Shown here one piece after another: positions 7,915 to 15,769 of a stretch of 36,777 bases of DNA (its first letter is position 1; the number at the start of each line of letters is the position of its first letter). The stretch comes from Sphingomonadaceae bacterium. Its GTDB lineage: Bacteria; Pseudomonadota; Alphaproteobacteria; Sphingomonadales; Sphingomonadaceae. The notes under the pieces were generated by a model that worked only from the letters and a program-made list of their open reading frames with translations, did no database searches and was not told the DNA's origin. Made by a program: the position numbers and the translations under genes. Where the stretch lies: contig JADLBY010000179.1 in the NCBI GenBank assembly GCA_020847445.1, forward strand, positions 1-36,777, read 5' to 3'.

Positions 7915-8714
7915 GGCTTGCGCTGCTTCAGCAGCAGTTCGGCAACGCCATAGGTCCGTTCATTGTCGACATCGATCGCGAAGGCGCCATCGGGGGTGAT
8001 TTGCGGCACCACTTGCACGCCGAAGCGGCGTGAAATCGCCTTGAACGCCGTCTCGAGCTTCCACCAGCCGAGGCGGAAGCGGATAAGGTTGATGATGCCG
8101 AACGCCTTTGCAATGCGGGCACGATTTTTGGCGAATTGCCCGCCTTCGCGAAATGCCTCGGTCGCGCGCAGCGCCCGGGCGTTGCGCAGCCAGAAGACAT
8201 TACAGTTTGAAATGGCGACATCGCTGAATTCATAGAATTTGCGCTGGCCATCCGGAGGCGCCGCGCGGATCGACTCGCGTGTCGCTAGCACGACCACTGC
8301 ATCGCCCTCGCTCGCCAGCGCGTCGCGGTGCACGCCCTGCAGATAGCCGCTTTCGGCGAGAACATTGTCGGCGGTGGTGATCAGCAGCGGAAAGGCCGCA
8401 TCGCCCCCGGCAAGCGTGATGGCGTGCTCGACGCTTTCGACGATACCGGCCTGCGCCTCGCTCAGCACCAGCCGCCCGGCAGATTGCAGTGCGGCGACGG
8501 CAGGCAGATCGGCGATGACGGCCGGATCATGGATCGAAATGAATATCTTGGCCTGCGGGAAAGCCGGGCCCACCGCCTCGACCACCCATTCGAGCAGCGG
8601 CTTGCCGTTGATCGGCACACGGCATTTATGGCTGACGCCCGCGCGTTCGGCGAGCGGATCGAGCTTCCCGTCGCGTTTGCCCGCGAGGATGAGGATGGTC
8701 GGTTGGTCGGTCAT
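7911..8714 (-). CDS. MobA-like NTP transferase domain protein
   Basis: This is a nucleotidyltransferase of the GT-A fold, transferring a nucleotide to a small molecule or sugar phosphate; the substrate is unknown. The 267-aa product starts TILILAGKRDGKLDPLAER, a variant of the LAGGxGxRM nucleotide-binding loop, followed by KCRVPINGKPLLEWV and the metal-binding TTADN motif, as in NTP_transf_3 proteins. ATG 8714 was chosen because the nucleotide-binding strand begins within 10 residues; the frame extends to 8933 through the structured element, with no family similarity. The C-terminal half (FGIINLIRFRLGWW and following) is not recognisable to me. It is not a clear MobA, since molybdopterin genes are absent nearby. 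Confidence 0.75.
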   Translation of the reverse strand: MTDQPTILILAGKRDGKLDPLAERAGVSHKCRVPINGKPLLEWVVEAVGPAFPQAKIFISIHDPAVIADLPAVAALQSAGRLVLSEAQAGIVESVEHAITLAGGDAAFPLLITTADNVLAESGYLQGVHRDALASEGDAVVVLATRESIRAAPPDGQRKFYEFSDVAISNCNVFWLRNARALRATEAFREGGQFAKNRARIAKAFGIINLIRFRLGWWKLETAFKAISRRFGVQVVPQITPDGAFAIDVDNERTYGVAELLLKQRKP

Positions 8715-8764
8715 GCCGCGCCTATAGGGATGGCGGCAATTTCGGGCAAGCCGGGCCGTGAACT

Positions 8765-8938
8765 CCCGAATGAAAGAGCCGAGGCGACAAAATGGCATCG
8801 AAACCATTTTGGCGTCCTTCGGATTTGACCCATTTTGCCCATTGCGGCGTTGGCAAGCCTTGAAATATTGACATATTCCTGCGACTTGCCGCCTTGCATT
8901 TGGCAAAATGGCCTCAAACCCCGGCGCTTTCATTCGGG
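8765..8938. repeat. Nested inverted-repeat element upstream of hom
   Basis: This intergenic stretch holds nested inverted repeats. The outer arms are CCCGAATGAAAG (8765-8776) and CTTTCATTCGGG (8927-8938). On the left side is a small hairpin, CAAAATGG (8788-8795) and CCATTTTG (8804-8811). Middle arms are CCATTTTGCC (8830-8839) and GGCAAAATGG (8902-8911), extended by TTTGA/TCAAA. Inner arms are GGCAAG (8852-8857) and CTTGCC (8885-8890), with AATAT/ATATT (8864-8877) at the apex. The motif CAAAATGG occurs four times in alternating orientation. It could be a small non-autonomous mobile repeat or a folded RNA leader; no target duplication is evident. Confidence 0.75.
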
Positions 8939-9012
8939 CGTTCGCGGCCTAAGGCTGGTCAAGCGGATGAATTTGCACTAGGCGCGGGCGCGAAAAGGAA
9001 TTCAGGGCTTTT

Positions 9013-10314
9013 ATGGCAAACGCGCTTCGCATCGGATTGGCCGGACTGGGGACGGTCGGCACCGGCGTCATCCAGCTTATCGAGGAAAACAGCGCGCTGA
9101 TTGCACGCCGCGCCGGTCGTCCGATTGAAATCACCGCCATTACCGCGCGCGACCGGTCAAAGGATCGCGGCGTAGACCTGACGCCCTATCGCTGGGTGGA
9201 CGATATGGGCGAGCTGGCGACAGCGCCCGATGTCGATGTCGTCGTCGAACTGGTCGGCGGTTCGGATGGGCCCGCCGTCACGCTTGCGCGCGAAACGCTG
9301 CGCGCCGGACGTGCGCTGGTGACTGCAAACAAGGCGATGATCGCGCATCATGGCGCCGAACTGGGCGCGCTCGCCGATGCCGAGGGCGCGCCGCTCAAAT
9401 TCGAGGCTGCGGTTGCGGGCGGCATTCCGGTGATTCAGGGATTGCGCGACGGCGCGGCTGCAAACCGCATCGACCGTGTGTACGGCATCCTCAACGGCAC
9501 CTGCAATTTCATCCTTTCGGCAATGGAGCGCGACGGGCGCGATTTTGGCGAGGTGCTGGCCGACGCGCAGGCAAAGGGTTTTGCCGAGGCCGATCCCGGT
9601 TTCGACATCGACGGCGTCGATGCCGCCCACAAACTATCGATACTTGCCTCGCTCAGCTTCGGTGCCGAAATCGATTTTGACGGCGTCGACATTCGCGGCA
9701 TCCGCAAGATCATCGCCGCCGATATCGCGCAGGCACAGGCGCTGGGATACCGTATCCGGCTGATCGGTCTGGCCGAAGTCGATGGCGAAAATGGGGGCGC
9801 TTCGCTGTTCCAGCGCGTCCAGCCCTGCCTTGTGCCGATCGATCACCCGCTGGCTCATGTGGTGGGCGCGACCAACGCCGTCGTCGCCGAGGGCAATTTT
9901 TCCGGACGTTTGCTGTTTCAGGGCGCGGGCGCGGGTGACCGGCCGACGGCATCCGCCGTCGTGGCCGATCTGGTCGATATTGCGCGCAAGGAAACCGGAC
10001 CGGCATTTTCGGTGCCGACGACCGAACTCGAGAAACTGCCGCGCGCCCCTGCCGCACACCGTATCAACAAGACCTATTTGCGCATGCTCGTCGCCGACCG
10101 GCCGGGTGTGCTCGCCGAAATTGCGGCGGCCATGCGCGACGCCGGGCTTTCGATCGAGAGTCTGATCCAGCGCGAAGTTGCCGACGGATCGGCGCTGATC
10201 GCCATGGTCACGCACGAAGCACGCGAACAAGCTGTAACCGATACCCTCGCTGCGCTCAAAGGCTCCGACAGCCTGCAGGGCGAACCGATGGTCATGCATA
10301 TATTGGGAGAATGA
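9013..10314 (+). CDS. hom: Homoserine dehydrogenase
   Basis: The enzyme reduces aspartate semialdehyde to homoserine with NAD(P)H, the branch step to threonine, methionine and isoleucine. The 433-aa product has an N-terminal Rossmann domain (GLGTVGTG at 11-18), the catalytic domain with ILNGTCNFIL and AEADPGFDIDGVDAAHKL, and a C-terminal ACT domain from about residue 355 (LRMLVADRPGVLAEIAAAM) for threonine feedback. The length is usual for the monofunctional form. AAGGAATTCAGGG precedes the ATG. glpX begins one base after its stop, so the two are translated together. The structured repeat element ends about 75 bp before the start. Confidence 0.97.
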   Translation: MANALRIGLAGLGTVGTGVIQLIEENSALIARRAGRPIEITAITARDRSKDRGVDLTPYRWVDDMGELATAPDVDVVVELVGGSDGPAVTLARETLRAGRALVTANKAMIAHHGAELGALADAEGAPLKFEAAVAGGIPVIQGLRDGAAANRIDRVYGILNGTCNFILSAMERDGRDFGEVLADAQAKGFAEADPGFDIDGVDAAHKLSILASLSFGAEIDFDGVDIRGIRKIIAADIAQAQALGYRIRLIGLAEVDGENGGASLFQRVQPCLVPIDHPLAHVVGATNAVVAEGNFSGRLLFQGAGAGDRPTASAVVADLVDIARKETGPAFSVPTTELEKLPRAPAAHRINKTYLRMLVADRPGVLAEIAAAMRDAGLSIESLIQREVADGSALIAMVTHEAREQAVTDTLAALKGSDSLQGEPMVMHILGE

Positions 10315-10315
10315 A

Positions 10316-11293
10316 ATGACGACGCCATCAAGCGCCGCAATGGACCGCGTCCTTGTCCTCGAAATGGTCCGCGTGACCGAGGCTGCCGCCATGGCCGCCG
10401 CCGGCATGATCGGCCGTGGTGACGAAAAAGCCGCCGATGCGGCCGCGGTCGAGGCGATGCGGGCCGCGCTCAACGAACTCTATATGGACGGCACCGTCGT
10501 GATCGGCGAAGGCGAACGCGACGAGGCGCCGATGCTCTATATCGGCGAAAAGGTCGGCTCGGCACCGGGCAACGGCCCCAAAATCGATATCGCGCTCGAT
10601 CCGCTCGAAGGCACGACGATCACGGCAAAAGCCGGGCCCAATGCGATGGCGGTGCTGGCCGTGGCGGAAGAAGGCAATCTTCTGAATGCGCCCGACGTTT
10701 ATATGGAAAAGCTCGCCGTCGGCCCCGGTTATTCGCCCGGCATCATCGATCTGGCCAAATCGCCGACCGACAATGTCCTGGCTGTCGCCCGCGAAAAGGG
10801 CGTTCCGGCGGAAGAAATCATCGTCTGCGTGCTCGATCGCCCGCGCCATGAAAAGCTGATTGCAGAGCTTCGCGCGCTCGGCTGCGGCATCATGCTGATC
10901 CCCGATGGCGACGTCGCCGGGGTGATTGCGACCACCGATCCCGACACCACGATCGATCTCTATATGGGTTCGGGCGGCGCCCCTGAAGGCGTGCTCGCGG
11001 CAGCGGCGCTGCGCTGCGTCGGTGGGCAGTTCAAGGGCCGCCTGCTGTTCCGCAACGATGACGAACGCCTGCGCGCGCGCAAATGGGGGATCGAGGATCT
11101 CGACAAGATCTATGATCTTGAGGAACTGGCCAAGGGCGATTGCATCTTTGCCGCCACCGGCGTCACCAGCGGCTCGCTGCTCGAGGGCGTCAAGCGCACC
11201 CGCGACGGCAAGATCACCACCGAAAGCGTGGTGATGCGCGCATCGTCGGGAACGGTGCGCTGGGTGAAGAGCGAGCACCGCCGGGGTCAGTAA
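10316..11293 (+). CDS. glpX: Class II fructose-1,6-bisphosphatase GlpX
   Basis: The enzyme hydrolyses fructose-1,6-bisphosphate to fructose-6-phosphate in gluconeogenesis. The 325-aa product has the class II metal and substrate motifs GEGERDEAPMLYIGE (64-78), DPLEGTT (95-101) and LIPDGDVAG, and a C-terminus with TGVTSGSLLEGV. Its ATG follows the hom stop with one base between, so it is probably coupled to hom. In related genomes I recall recJ coming next; here the downstream neighbour is a convergent flavodoxin-like gene whose stop overlaps the glpX stop by 7 bp. An independent promoter is not visible. Confidence 0.97.
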   Translation: MTTPSSAAMDRVLVLEMVRVTEAAAMAAAGMIGRGDEKAADAAAVEAMRAALNELYMDGTVVIGEGERDEAPMLYIGEKVGSAPGNGPKIDIALDPLEGTTITAKAGPNAMAVLAVAEEGNLLNAPDVYMEKLAVGPGYSPGIIDLAKSPTDNVLAVAREKGVPAEEIIVCVLDRPRHEKLIAELRALGCGIMLIPDGDVAGVIATTDPDTTIDLYMGSGGAPEGVLAAAALRCVGGQFKGRLLFRNDDERLRARKWGIEDLDKIYDLEELAKGDCIFAATGVTSGSLLEGVKRTRDGKITTESVVMRASSGTVRWVKSEHRRGQ

Positions 11294-11778
11294 ATCCCCA
11301 GCGCCAGCCCTTCGGCCATTGCCGCCCCCAGATCGCGGGCCTTGGCAAGTTCAGTGTCGGCGATGATTTTGGGCGCAAGGATCGCCTCGGGCGTCTGCGC
11401 ATGGGTGCAGACGATCAGGCTGTCGGCGATGTGTTTCAACCGCCAGCCGGTGGCGATGCGTTCGGCCTGACGAACGGCGTTGCTGCCGTCTGACCCTGCG
11501 CACACCAGCAGCGCATAGGGTCGGCCCTCGATCTGCCCGAGGCAGGGATAATAGGCCCGGTCGAAAAACGCCTTCATCACCCCGCTGATCGCGGCGAGAT
11601 TTTCGGGAAAGGCGAAGATATAGCCATCGGCCTCGAGCAGCGTCTGTGGGTTCGCCTTGTCGGCCTGGAGCATCAGCGTCTTGACGCCCTGCGTTCCGCC
11701 CGCGCCCTGCGCCGCCGCCTCTGCCAGTGCCTGCGATCCGCCGGTCAGGCTGTGCCAGATGATCGCGAGCTGCTTCAT
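11287..11778 (-). CDS. Flavodoxin-like NAD(P)H-dependent FMN reductase family protein
   Basis: This is probably an FMN-binding oxidoreductase of the flavodoxin fold; the electron acceptor is unknown. The 163-aa product begins with a beta strand and an FMN phosphate loop, IIWHSLTGGSQALAEAAA. It then has the FAFPENLAAISGVMKAFFDR helix-loop typical of WrbA/NAD(P)H-dependent FMN reductases. It is the last gene of the adhC unit, and its start overlaps the stop of the preceding deacylase gene by 4 bp (11775-11778). The stop codon lies inside the 3' end of the convergent glpX. The role in this operon, for example reduction of quinones or carbonyl-stress products, is only a guess. Confidence 0.8.
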   Translation of the reverse strand: MKQLAIIWHSLTGGSQALAEAAAQGAGGTQGVKTLMLQADKANPQTLLEADGYIFAFPENLAAISGVMKAFFDRAYYPCLGQIEGRPYALLVCAGSDGSNAVRQAERIATGWRLKHIADSLIVCTHAQTPEAILAPKIIADTELAKARDLGAAMAEGLALGIY

Positions 11779-12287
11779 GCCGCTGCGGCTTCGGCAAGCC
11801 GGGGAATGTCTGCAATCCGGGGTTCATGCCCCCATGCGGTAAGCGCCTGCACCAGATCGTTTCCGGCAAGCCCCAGCGAAGCGGTATTGCGCAGCGGATG
11901 GACCCACAGCTTCGCCGCCTCCGCAAGTTCGCGGTCGAGCACGATCTGCACTTCGCCGCCGCTGTCGTTGATCGCGCCCAGCGGTGTCACCGACCCCGGC
12001 GTCAGCCCCAGCAGCCGCAGCAGATCGTCCGCCTTGCCGAAACTGAGGCGTTTTGATCCGATCGTTGCGGGCAGCGCCTTCAGGTCGACGCGGATGTCGC
12101 CGGGCACGGTAACCAGCCAGAAACGGCCATCGACGTCGCGAAGAAACAGGTTTTTGCTGTGCGCGCCGGGCAGGCTGGCGTTGAGTTCGCGACTTTCGTC
12201 GACGGTGAACACGGCATGGTGTTCGACCACTTCATAGGCAATGCCGCGCGCCTCCAGCCCGGCATAGAGGCGCGCTTCATTGTCCAA
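11775..12287 (-). CDS. ProX/YbaK-type aminoacyl-tRNA deacylase (TTG start)
   Basis: This is a trans-editing domain that hydrolyses mischarged aminoacyl-tRNA, as in ProXp-ala (Ala-tRNA-Pro) or YbaK (Cys-tRNA-Pro). The 170-aa product has the family pattern LEARGIAYEVVEHHAVFTVDE, then GAHSKNLFLRD with the expected catalytic lysine at 45, and TPLGAINDSGGEVQIVLD near the end. Its N-terminus matches the free-standing ProX (PrdX) subgroup. The only start compatible with the family is TTG at 12287: an in-frame stop lies two codons upstream and the nearby ATG is out of frame. It begins 3 bp after the VOC gene stop and overlaps the next gene by 4 bp. Confidence 0.85.
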   Translation of the reverse strand: MDNEARLYAGLEARGIAYEVVEHHAVFTVDESRELNASLPGAHSKNLFLRDVDGRFWLVTVPGDIRVDLKALPATIGSKRLSFGKADDLLRLLGLTPGSVTPLGAINDSGGEVQIVLDRELAEAAKLWVHPLRNTASLGLAGNDLVQALTAWGHEPRIADIPRLAEAAAA

Positions 12288-12290
12288 TAT

Positions 12291-12665
12291 TCAGCCCCGG
12301 TGCAGCGCGCAGAGCTTGTTGCCGGTCGGGTCGCGCAGATAGGCGAGGTAGAGACGGCCGAAACCGCCTTCGCGCCAGCCCGGCGGGTCTTCGATCGCCT
12401 TGCCGCCACTGGCAACGCCCGCGGCATGCCATGCGTCTGCCTGTTCGGGTGTCATGGCGAAACCGATAGTGCCGCCATTGGCGCAACTGGCCGGTTCGCC
12501 ATTGATCGGCGGGGTGACGATGAAAAGCCCGCCATTGTGCATATAGATCAGGCGGCCCTTGTCGTCGGCGATGGCGGGGTTGCCGCCAAATGCCGCGAAG
12601 GTCGCGTCATAGAATTTCCTGGCGGCGTCCATATCGTCTGCGCCTACCATGATATGGCTGAACAT
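12291..12665 (-). CDS. VOC (glyoxalase/bleomycin resistance) superfamily protein
   Basis: This is a small metal-dependent or metal-free enzyme or binding protein of the vicinal-oxygen-chelate fold; the substrate is unknown. The 124-aa product starts MFSHIMVGADDMDAARKFYD, the usual first beta-alpha-beta unit, and ends AYLRDPTGNKLCALHRG, the usual last strand. H4 is in the standard first metal-ligand position. The glutamate expected in the last strand (GNxIE) is replaced by GNKLCA, so metal binding may be altered. It lies 22 bp after adhC and 3 bp before the deacylase gene, so it belongs to the adhC unit. A role with glutathione adducts is plausible from context only. Confidence 0.85.
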   Translation of the reverse strand: MFSHIMVGADDMDAARKFYDATFAAFGGNPAIADDKGRLIYMHNGGLFIVTPPINGEPASCANGGTIGFAMTPEQADAWHAAGVASGGKAIEDPPGWREGGFGRLYLAYLRDPTGNKLCALHRG

Positions 12666-12687
12666 AGTTTCTCTCCTTGCTTGAAAC

Positions 12688-13800
12688 TCAATAGACCACG
12701 ACGCTGCGGATGCTTTTGCCCGCGTGCATCAGGTCGAATGCCGTGTTGATCTCTTCAAGACCCATGACATGGGTGATCATCGGATCGATCTCGATCTTGC
12801 CCTGCATGTACATGTCGACAATCTTGGGCACGTCGGTGCGCCCCTTGGCCCCGCCAAATGCGGTGCCGCGCCAGTTGCGTCCGGTAACGAGCTGGAACGG
12901 ACGGGTGGTGATTTCCTTGCCGGCTTCGGCCACGCCGATGATGATCGACGTGCCCCAGCCACGGTGGCAGGCTTCCAATGCAGTGCGCATCACTTCGGTA
13001 TTGCCGGTGGCGTCGAAGGTATAATCCGCCCCGCCGTCGGTCATCTCGACGATGCGGGCGACCACATCCTCGCGGCTCAATCCCTTGCTGTTGAGGAAGG
13101 CGGTCATGCCAAACCTGCGGCCCCATTCCTCGCGATCGGGGTTGATGTCGACGCCGATGATCCGGTTGGCACCGGCAAGCCGCGCGCCCTGGATCACGTT
13201 CAGTCCGATGCCGCCCAGCCCGAAGACCACGACATTGTCGCCGACCTGCACCTTCGCCGTGTTGATCACCGCGCCGACGCCGGTGGTCACCCCGCAGCCG
13301 ATATAGCAGCTCGACTGGAACGGCGCATCTTCACGGATTTTCGCGACCGCGATTTCCGGCAGCACGGTGAAGTTCGAAAAGGTCGAACAGCCCATATAAT
13401 GGAAGATCGGCTGGCCCTTGTAGGAAAAGCGCGTGGTGCCGTCGGGCATCAGCCCCTGTCCCTGCGTCGCGCGGATCGCGGTGCACAAATTGGTCTTGCC
13501 CGAAAGGCAGCTTTTGCACTGGCGGCATTCGGGGGTGTAGAGCGGGATCACATGGTCGCCGGGTTTGACCGAGGTCACGCCTGCGCCCACCTCGCGCACC
13601 ACGCCTGCACCTTCATGGCCGAGCACGCTGGGGAAGATCCCCTCGCTGTCGAACCCGTCGAGCGTATAGGCGTCGGTGTGGCAGATACCTGTCGCCATGA
13701 TCTCGACCAGCACCTCGCCCGCCCTGGGGCCTTCCAGATCGAGTTCGACAATCTCGAGCGGCTTTTTGGCTTCAAATGCAACGGCGGCGCGGGTTTTCAT
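12688..13800 (-). CDS. adhC: S-(hydroxymethyl)glutathione dehydrogenase / class III alcohol dehydrogenase
   Basis: The enzyme oxidises the glutathione adduct of formaldehyde to S-formylglutathione with NAD, and can reduce S-nitrosoglutathione. The 370-aa product has catalytic-zinc ligands C40, H62 and C169, structural-zinc cysteines C92, C95, C98 and C106, the class III arginine at 110 ([11 protein letters not shown]), and the NAD-binding GLGGIG. ATG 13800 was chosen. A further in-frame ATG at 13833 overlaps the predicted -10 element and so cannot be used from that promoter. It leads a four-gene minus-strand unit. No S-formylglutathione hydrolase or frmR-type regulator is in the window. Confidence 0.96.
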   Translation of the reverse strand: MKTRAAVAFEAKKPLEIVELDLEGPRAGEVLVEIMATGICHTDAYTLDGFDSEGIFPSVLGHEGAGVVREVGAGVTSVKPGDHVIPLYTPECRQCKSCLSGKTNLCTAIRATQGQGLMPDGTTRFSYKGQPIFHYMGCSTFSNFTVLPEIAVAKIREDAPFQSSCYIGCGVTTGVGAVINTAKVQVGDNVVVFGLGGIGLNVIQGARLAGANRIIGVDINPDREEWGRRFGMTAFLNSKGLSREDVVARIVEMTDGGADYTFDATGNTEVMRTALEACHRGWGTSIIIGVAEAGKEITTRPFQLVTGRNWRGTAFGGAKGRTDVPKIVDMYMQGKIEIDPMITHVMGLEEINTAFDLMHAGKSIRSVVVY

Positions 13801-13828
13801 CTGCACGGTCTCCAACTTCGTTGTCCTG

Positions 13829-13857
13829 GCCATATTGAGCCACAGCCCCTGGCGCAA
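13829..13857 (-). promoter_or_regulatory. Predicted adhC promoter
   Basis: On the minus strand TTGCGC (13852-13857) and TATGGC (13829-13834) are separated by 17 bp. Transcription would start near 13822, leaving a leader of about 22 nt before ATG 13800. The match to the sigma-70 consensus is fair. The regulator is unknown. Confidence 0.4.
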
Positions 13858-13937
13858 CCGCTGAAATCGCCTCCCCGCCTTTCGCTTGCTTGCTCCCGTG
13901 GTGCAATGCCATTAGGCCGGGGCTTGAGGGAGGGTTC

Positions 13938-14783
13938 ATGACATTTGCAGAACATGCGCGGCGTTGGCTGCGCGAGCCGCTGGTGCACTTCCTGATAGCG
14001 GGGATGGCCATATTCCTCTTTTCCGCCTGGCGGGGGGAAGATGTCGATCCGGAAAGCCGAAGAATCACCATCGACGAAGACCAGGTTTCGCGCCTGGTCG
14101 CCGCGTGGGAGCAAACCTGGCAGCGGCCGCCGACACAGGCCGAAATCGATGGCCTCATTCGCGATTCAATTCGCGAAGAAATCTATTACCGTGAAGCCCG
14201 GCGGCTGGGGCTCGACGAAGACGATACCGTCATTCGCAGGCGCCTGCGTTCGAAAATGGAGTTTCTTGCCACCGCCGAAATCGAGAATGCGACGCCAGGC
14301 GACGCGGTCTTGCAGGCATGGTTTGATCGGAATCCTGCCCGCTATGCGCGCGATGTCCGGTACAGTTTTGACCAGATATATCTGGGCGCCGATGCGCAGT
14401 CTTCGGCGGCACCGGCGATATTGGCCCGGTTGGGCAAGGGAAAAGGGGGTAAAGGCGAAGCTTGGCAGCGCCTTGGTCAGCCTATTTCGCTGCCCGCAAC
14501 GCTCGACAATGCGGATCGCACCGAAATCGCGAAGGTTTTCGGCGAGCAATTTGCCGATGCGCTGGGCGCGCAAAAGCCGGGCGGATGGACGGGGCCGGTG
14601 GCCTCGGGCTTCGGCAACCATCTGGTCCGCATTCGTCAGGCAAAGGCCGCATCGGTGCCCAGGCTGGCGGAGATCCGGCAACAGGTCGAAAATGACTGGC
14701 GTGCGGCGACGATGGAGGCGCGCAAGGCGCAAGCCTATCAGACATTGCTTGATGGCTACACGATCCGGATTGCCAAGCCGTGA
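13938..14783 (+). CDS. Membrane-anchored PpiC-type peptidylprolyl isomerase
   Basis: This is a predicted periplasmic parvulin-fold isomerase or chaperone. The 281-aa product has a short cytoplasmic N-terminus, one transmembrane helix (about 15-31, LVHFLIAGMAIFLFSAW), a SurA/PpiD-like helical segment (PPTQAEIDGLIRDSIREEIYYREARRLGLDEDDTVIR in overlap of positions 60-110) and a PPIC-like domain (about 130-235) with QIYLGADAQ and the loop ending ASGFGNHLVRI. ATG 13938 is preceded by GGGAGGG. The downstream HupE/UreJ-like gene starts within its stop codon (TGATG), so the pair is translationally coupled and probably works together in the envelope. Confidence 0.82.
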   Translation: MTFAEHARRWLREPLVHFLIAGMAIFLFSAWRGEDVDPESRRITIDEDQVSRLVAAWEQTWQRPPTQAEIDGLIRDSIREEIYYREARRLGLDEDDTVIRRRLRSKMEFLATAEIENATPGDAVLQAWFDRNPARYARDVRYSFDQIYLGADAQSSAAPAILARLGKGKGGKGEAWQRLGQPISLPATLDNADRTEIAKVFGEQFADALGAQKPGGWTGPVASGFGNHLVRIRQAKAASVPRLAEIRQQVENDWRAATMEARKAQAYQTLLDGYTIRIAKP

Positions 14784-15757
14784 TGCGGTGGCTGTGGCTG
14801 TTGCTTGCACTGCTTGTCAGTGCACCGGCGGCGGCCGATGAGCTGCGTCCCGGCTATCTGGAATTGACGCAGAAATCGGCACATGACTGGACGCTAGTGT
14901 GGAAATCACCGATGCGCGGCGGGGTTACACCCAATACCCGTCCGCTATTGCCAGACGGCTGCCGGGAGAATGGCGATGCGCGTCGCGAGCGGATGCCCGC
15001 CGCGCTGATAACCACCGTTCAGGTGCGATGCGCGGACGATGTTTCGGGGAAGCGCATCGGACTCGACGCTTTCTCCGCCGCGCAAACCGATGTGCTGGTC
15101 CGTGTCGCACCGCTGAACCGCCCGGTTCAGGTGGTGCGCTTGACGGCCGCGCAGCCGACGGCGGAAATTCGCGCCCGTCCCGATCGCTGGCAGGTTGCGC
15201 GAACCTATTTCGTCACCGGTGTGGAGCATATCCTGTTCGGTTATGATCATCTGCTGTTTGTCGTGTCGCTGGTGCTGTTGCTTTCCGGTTTCTGGACCAT
15301 CGTCAGGGCGGTCACGGCATTTACCGTTGCCCATTCGCTGACGCTGATCGGAACGACATTGGGCCTGCTGGGCCTTCCGCAACGGCCGGTGGAGAGCGTC
15401 ATCGCACTGTCGATCATGTTTCTGGCGGTTGAAATCGTGAAGAAACAGCCCGGCCAGCCGCGCCTTTCCGAACGCGTGCCCTGGGTCGTGGCTTTCGGCT
15501 TCGGGTTGCTGCACGGCTTTGGCTTTGCCGGTGCCCTCAACGAAATCGGCCTGCCTGAGAGCGACGTGCCAACGGCATTGCTGACGTTCAATCTCGGCGT
15601 CGAAGCAGGCCAGATTGTCATCGTCGCGATTACCGCAGCCCTGGTCTGGCTGTTGGGCCGGGCTTCGCAGCCGCTGCTCGCACGCGGCATCCGCTGGGCC
15701 GCCTATGGCATCGGCACGGTGTCGGCCTTCTGGTTTATCGAGCGCAGCTTCGCATGA
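14783..15757 (+). CDS. HupE/UreJ-like multi-spanning membrane protein
   Basis: This protein has the HupE/UreJ_2 architecture. It has a signal peptide (about 1-18, ending AAADELR), a periplasmic domain of about 110 residues, then six or so hydrophobic helices from about residue 140. Conserved polar motifs GVEHILFGYDHLLFV, VAHSLTLI and GLLHGFGFAGAL put several histidines and an aspartate in or near the membrane. This recalls the metal-ligand helices of HupE nickel permeases. Metal transport is an inference; no nickel enzyme is near. The 324-aa product uses ATG 14783 inside the upstream stop; GTG 14780 is an alternative. The family often sits next to a PpiC-type gene. Confidence 0.8.
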   Translation: MRWLWLLLALLVSAPAAADELRPGYLELTQKSAHDWTLVWKSPMRGGVTPNTRPLLPDGCRENGDARRERMPAALITTVQVRCADDVSGKRIGLDAFSAAQTDVLVRVAPLNRPVQVVRLTAAQPTAEIRARPDRWQVARTYFVTGVEHILFGYDHLLFVVSLVLLLSGFWTIVRAVTAFTVAHSLTLIGTTLGLLGLPQRPVESVIALSIMFLAVEIVKKQPGQPRLSERVPWVVAFGFGLLHGFGFAGALNEIGLPESDVPTALLTFNLGVEAGQIVIVAITAALVWLLGRASQPLLARGIRWAAYGIGTVSAFWFIERSFA

Positions 15758-15769
15758 TCTGATGGTGGC

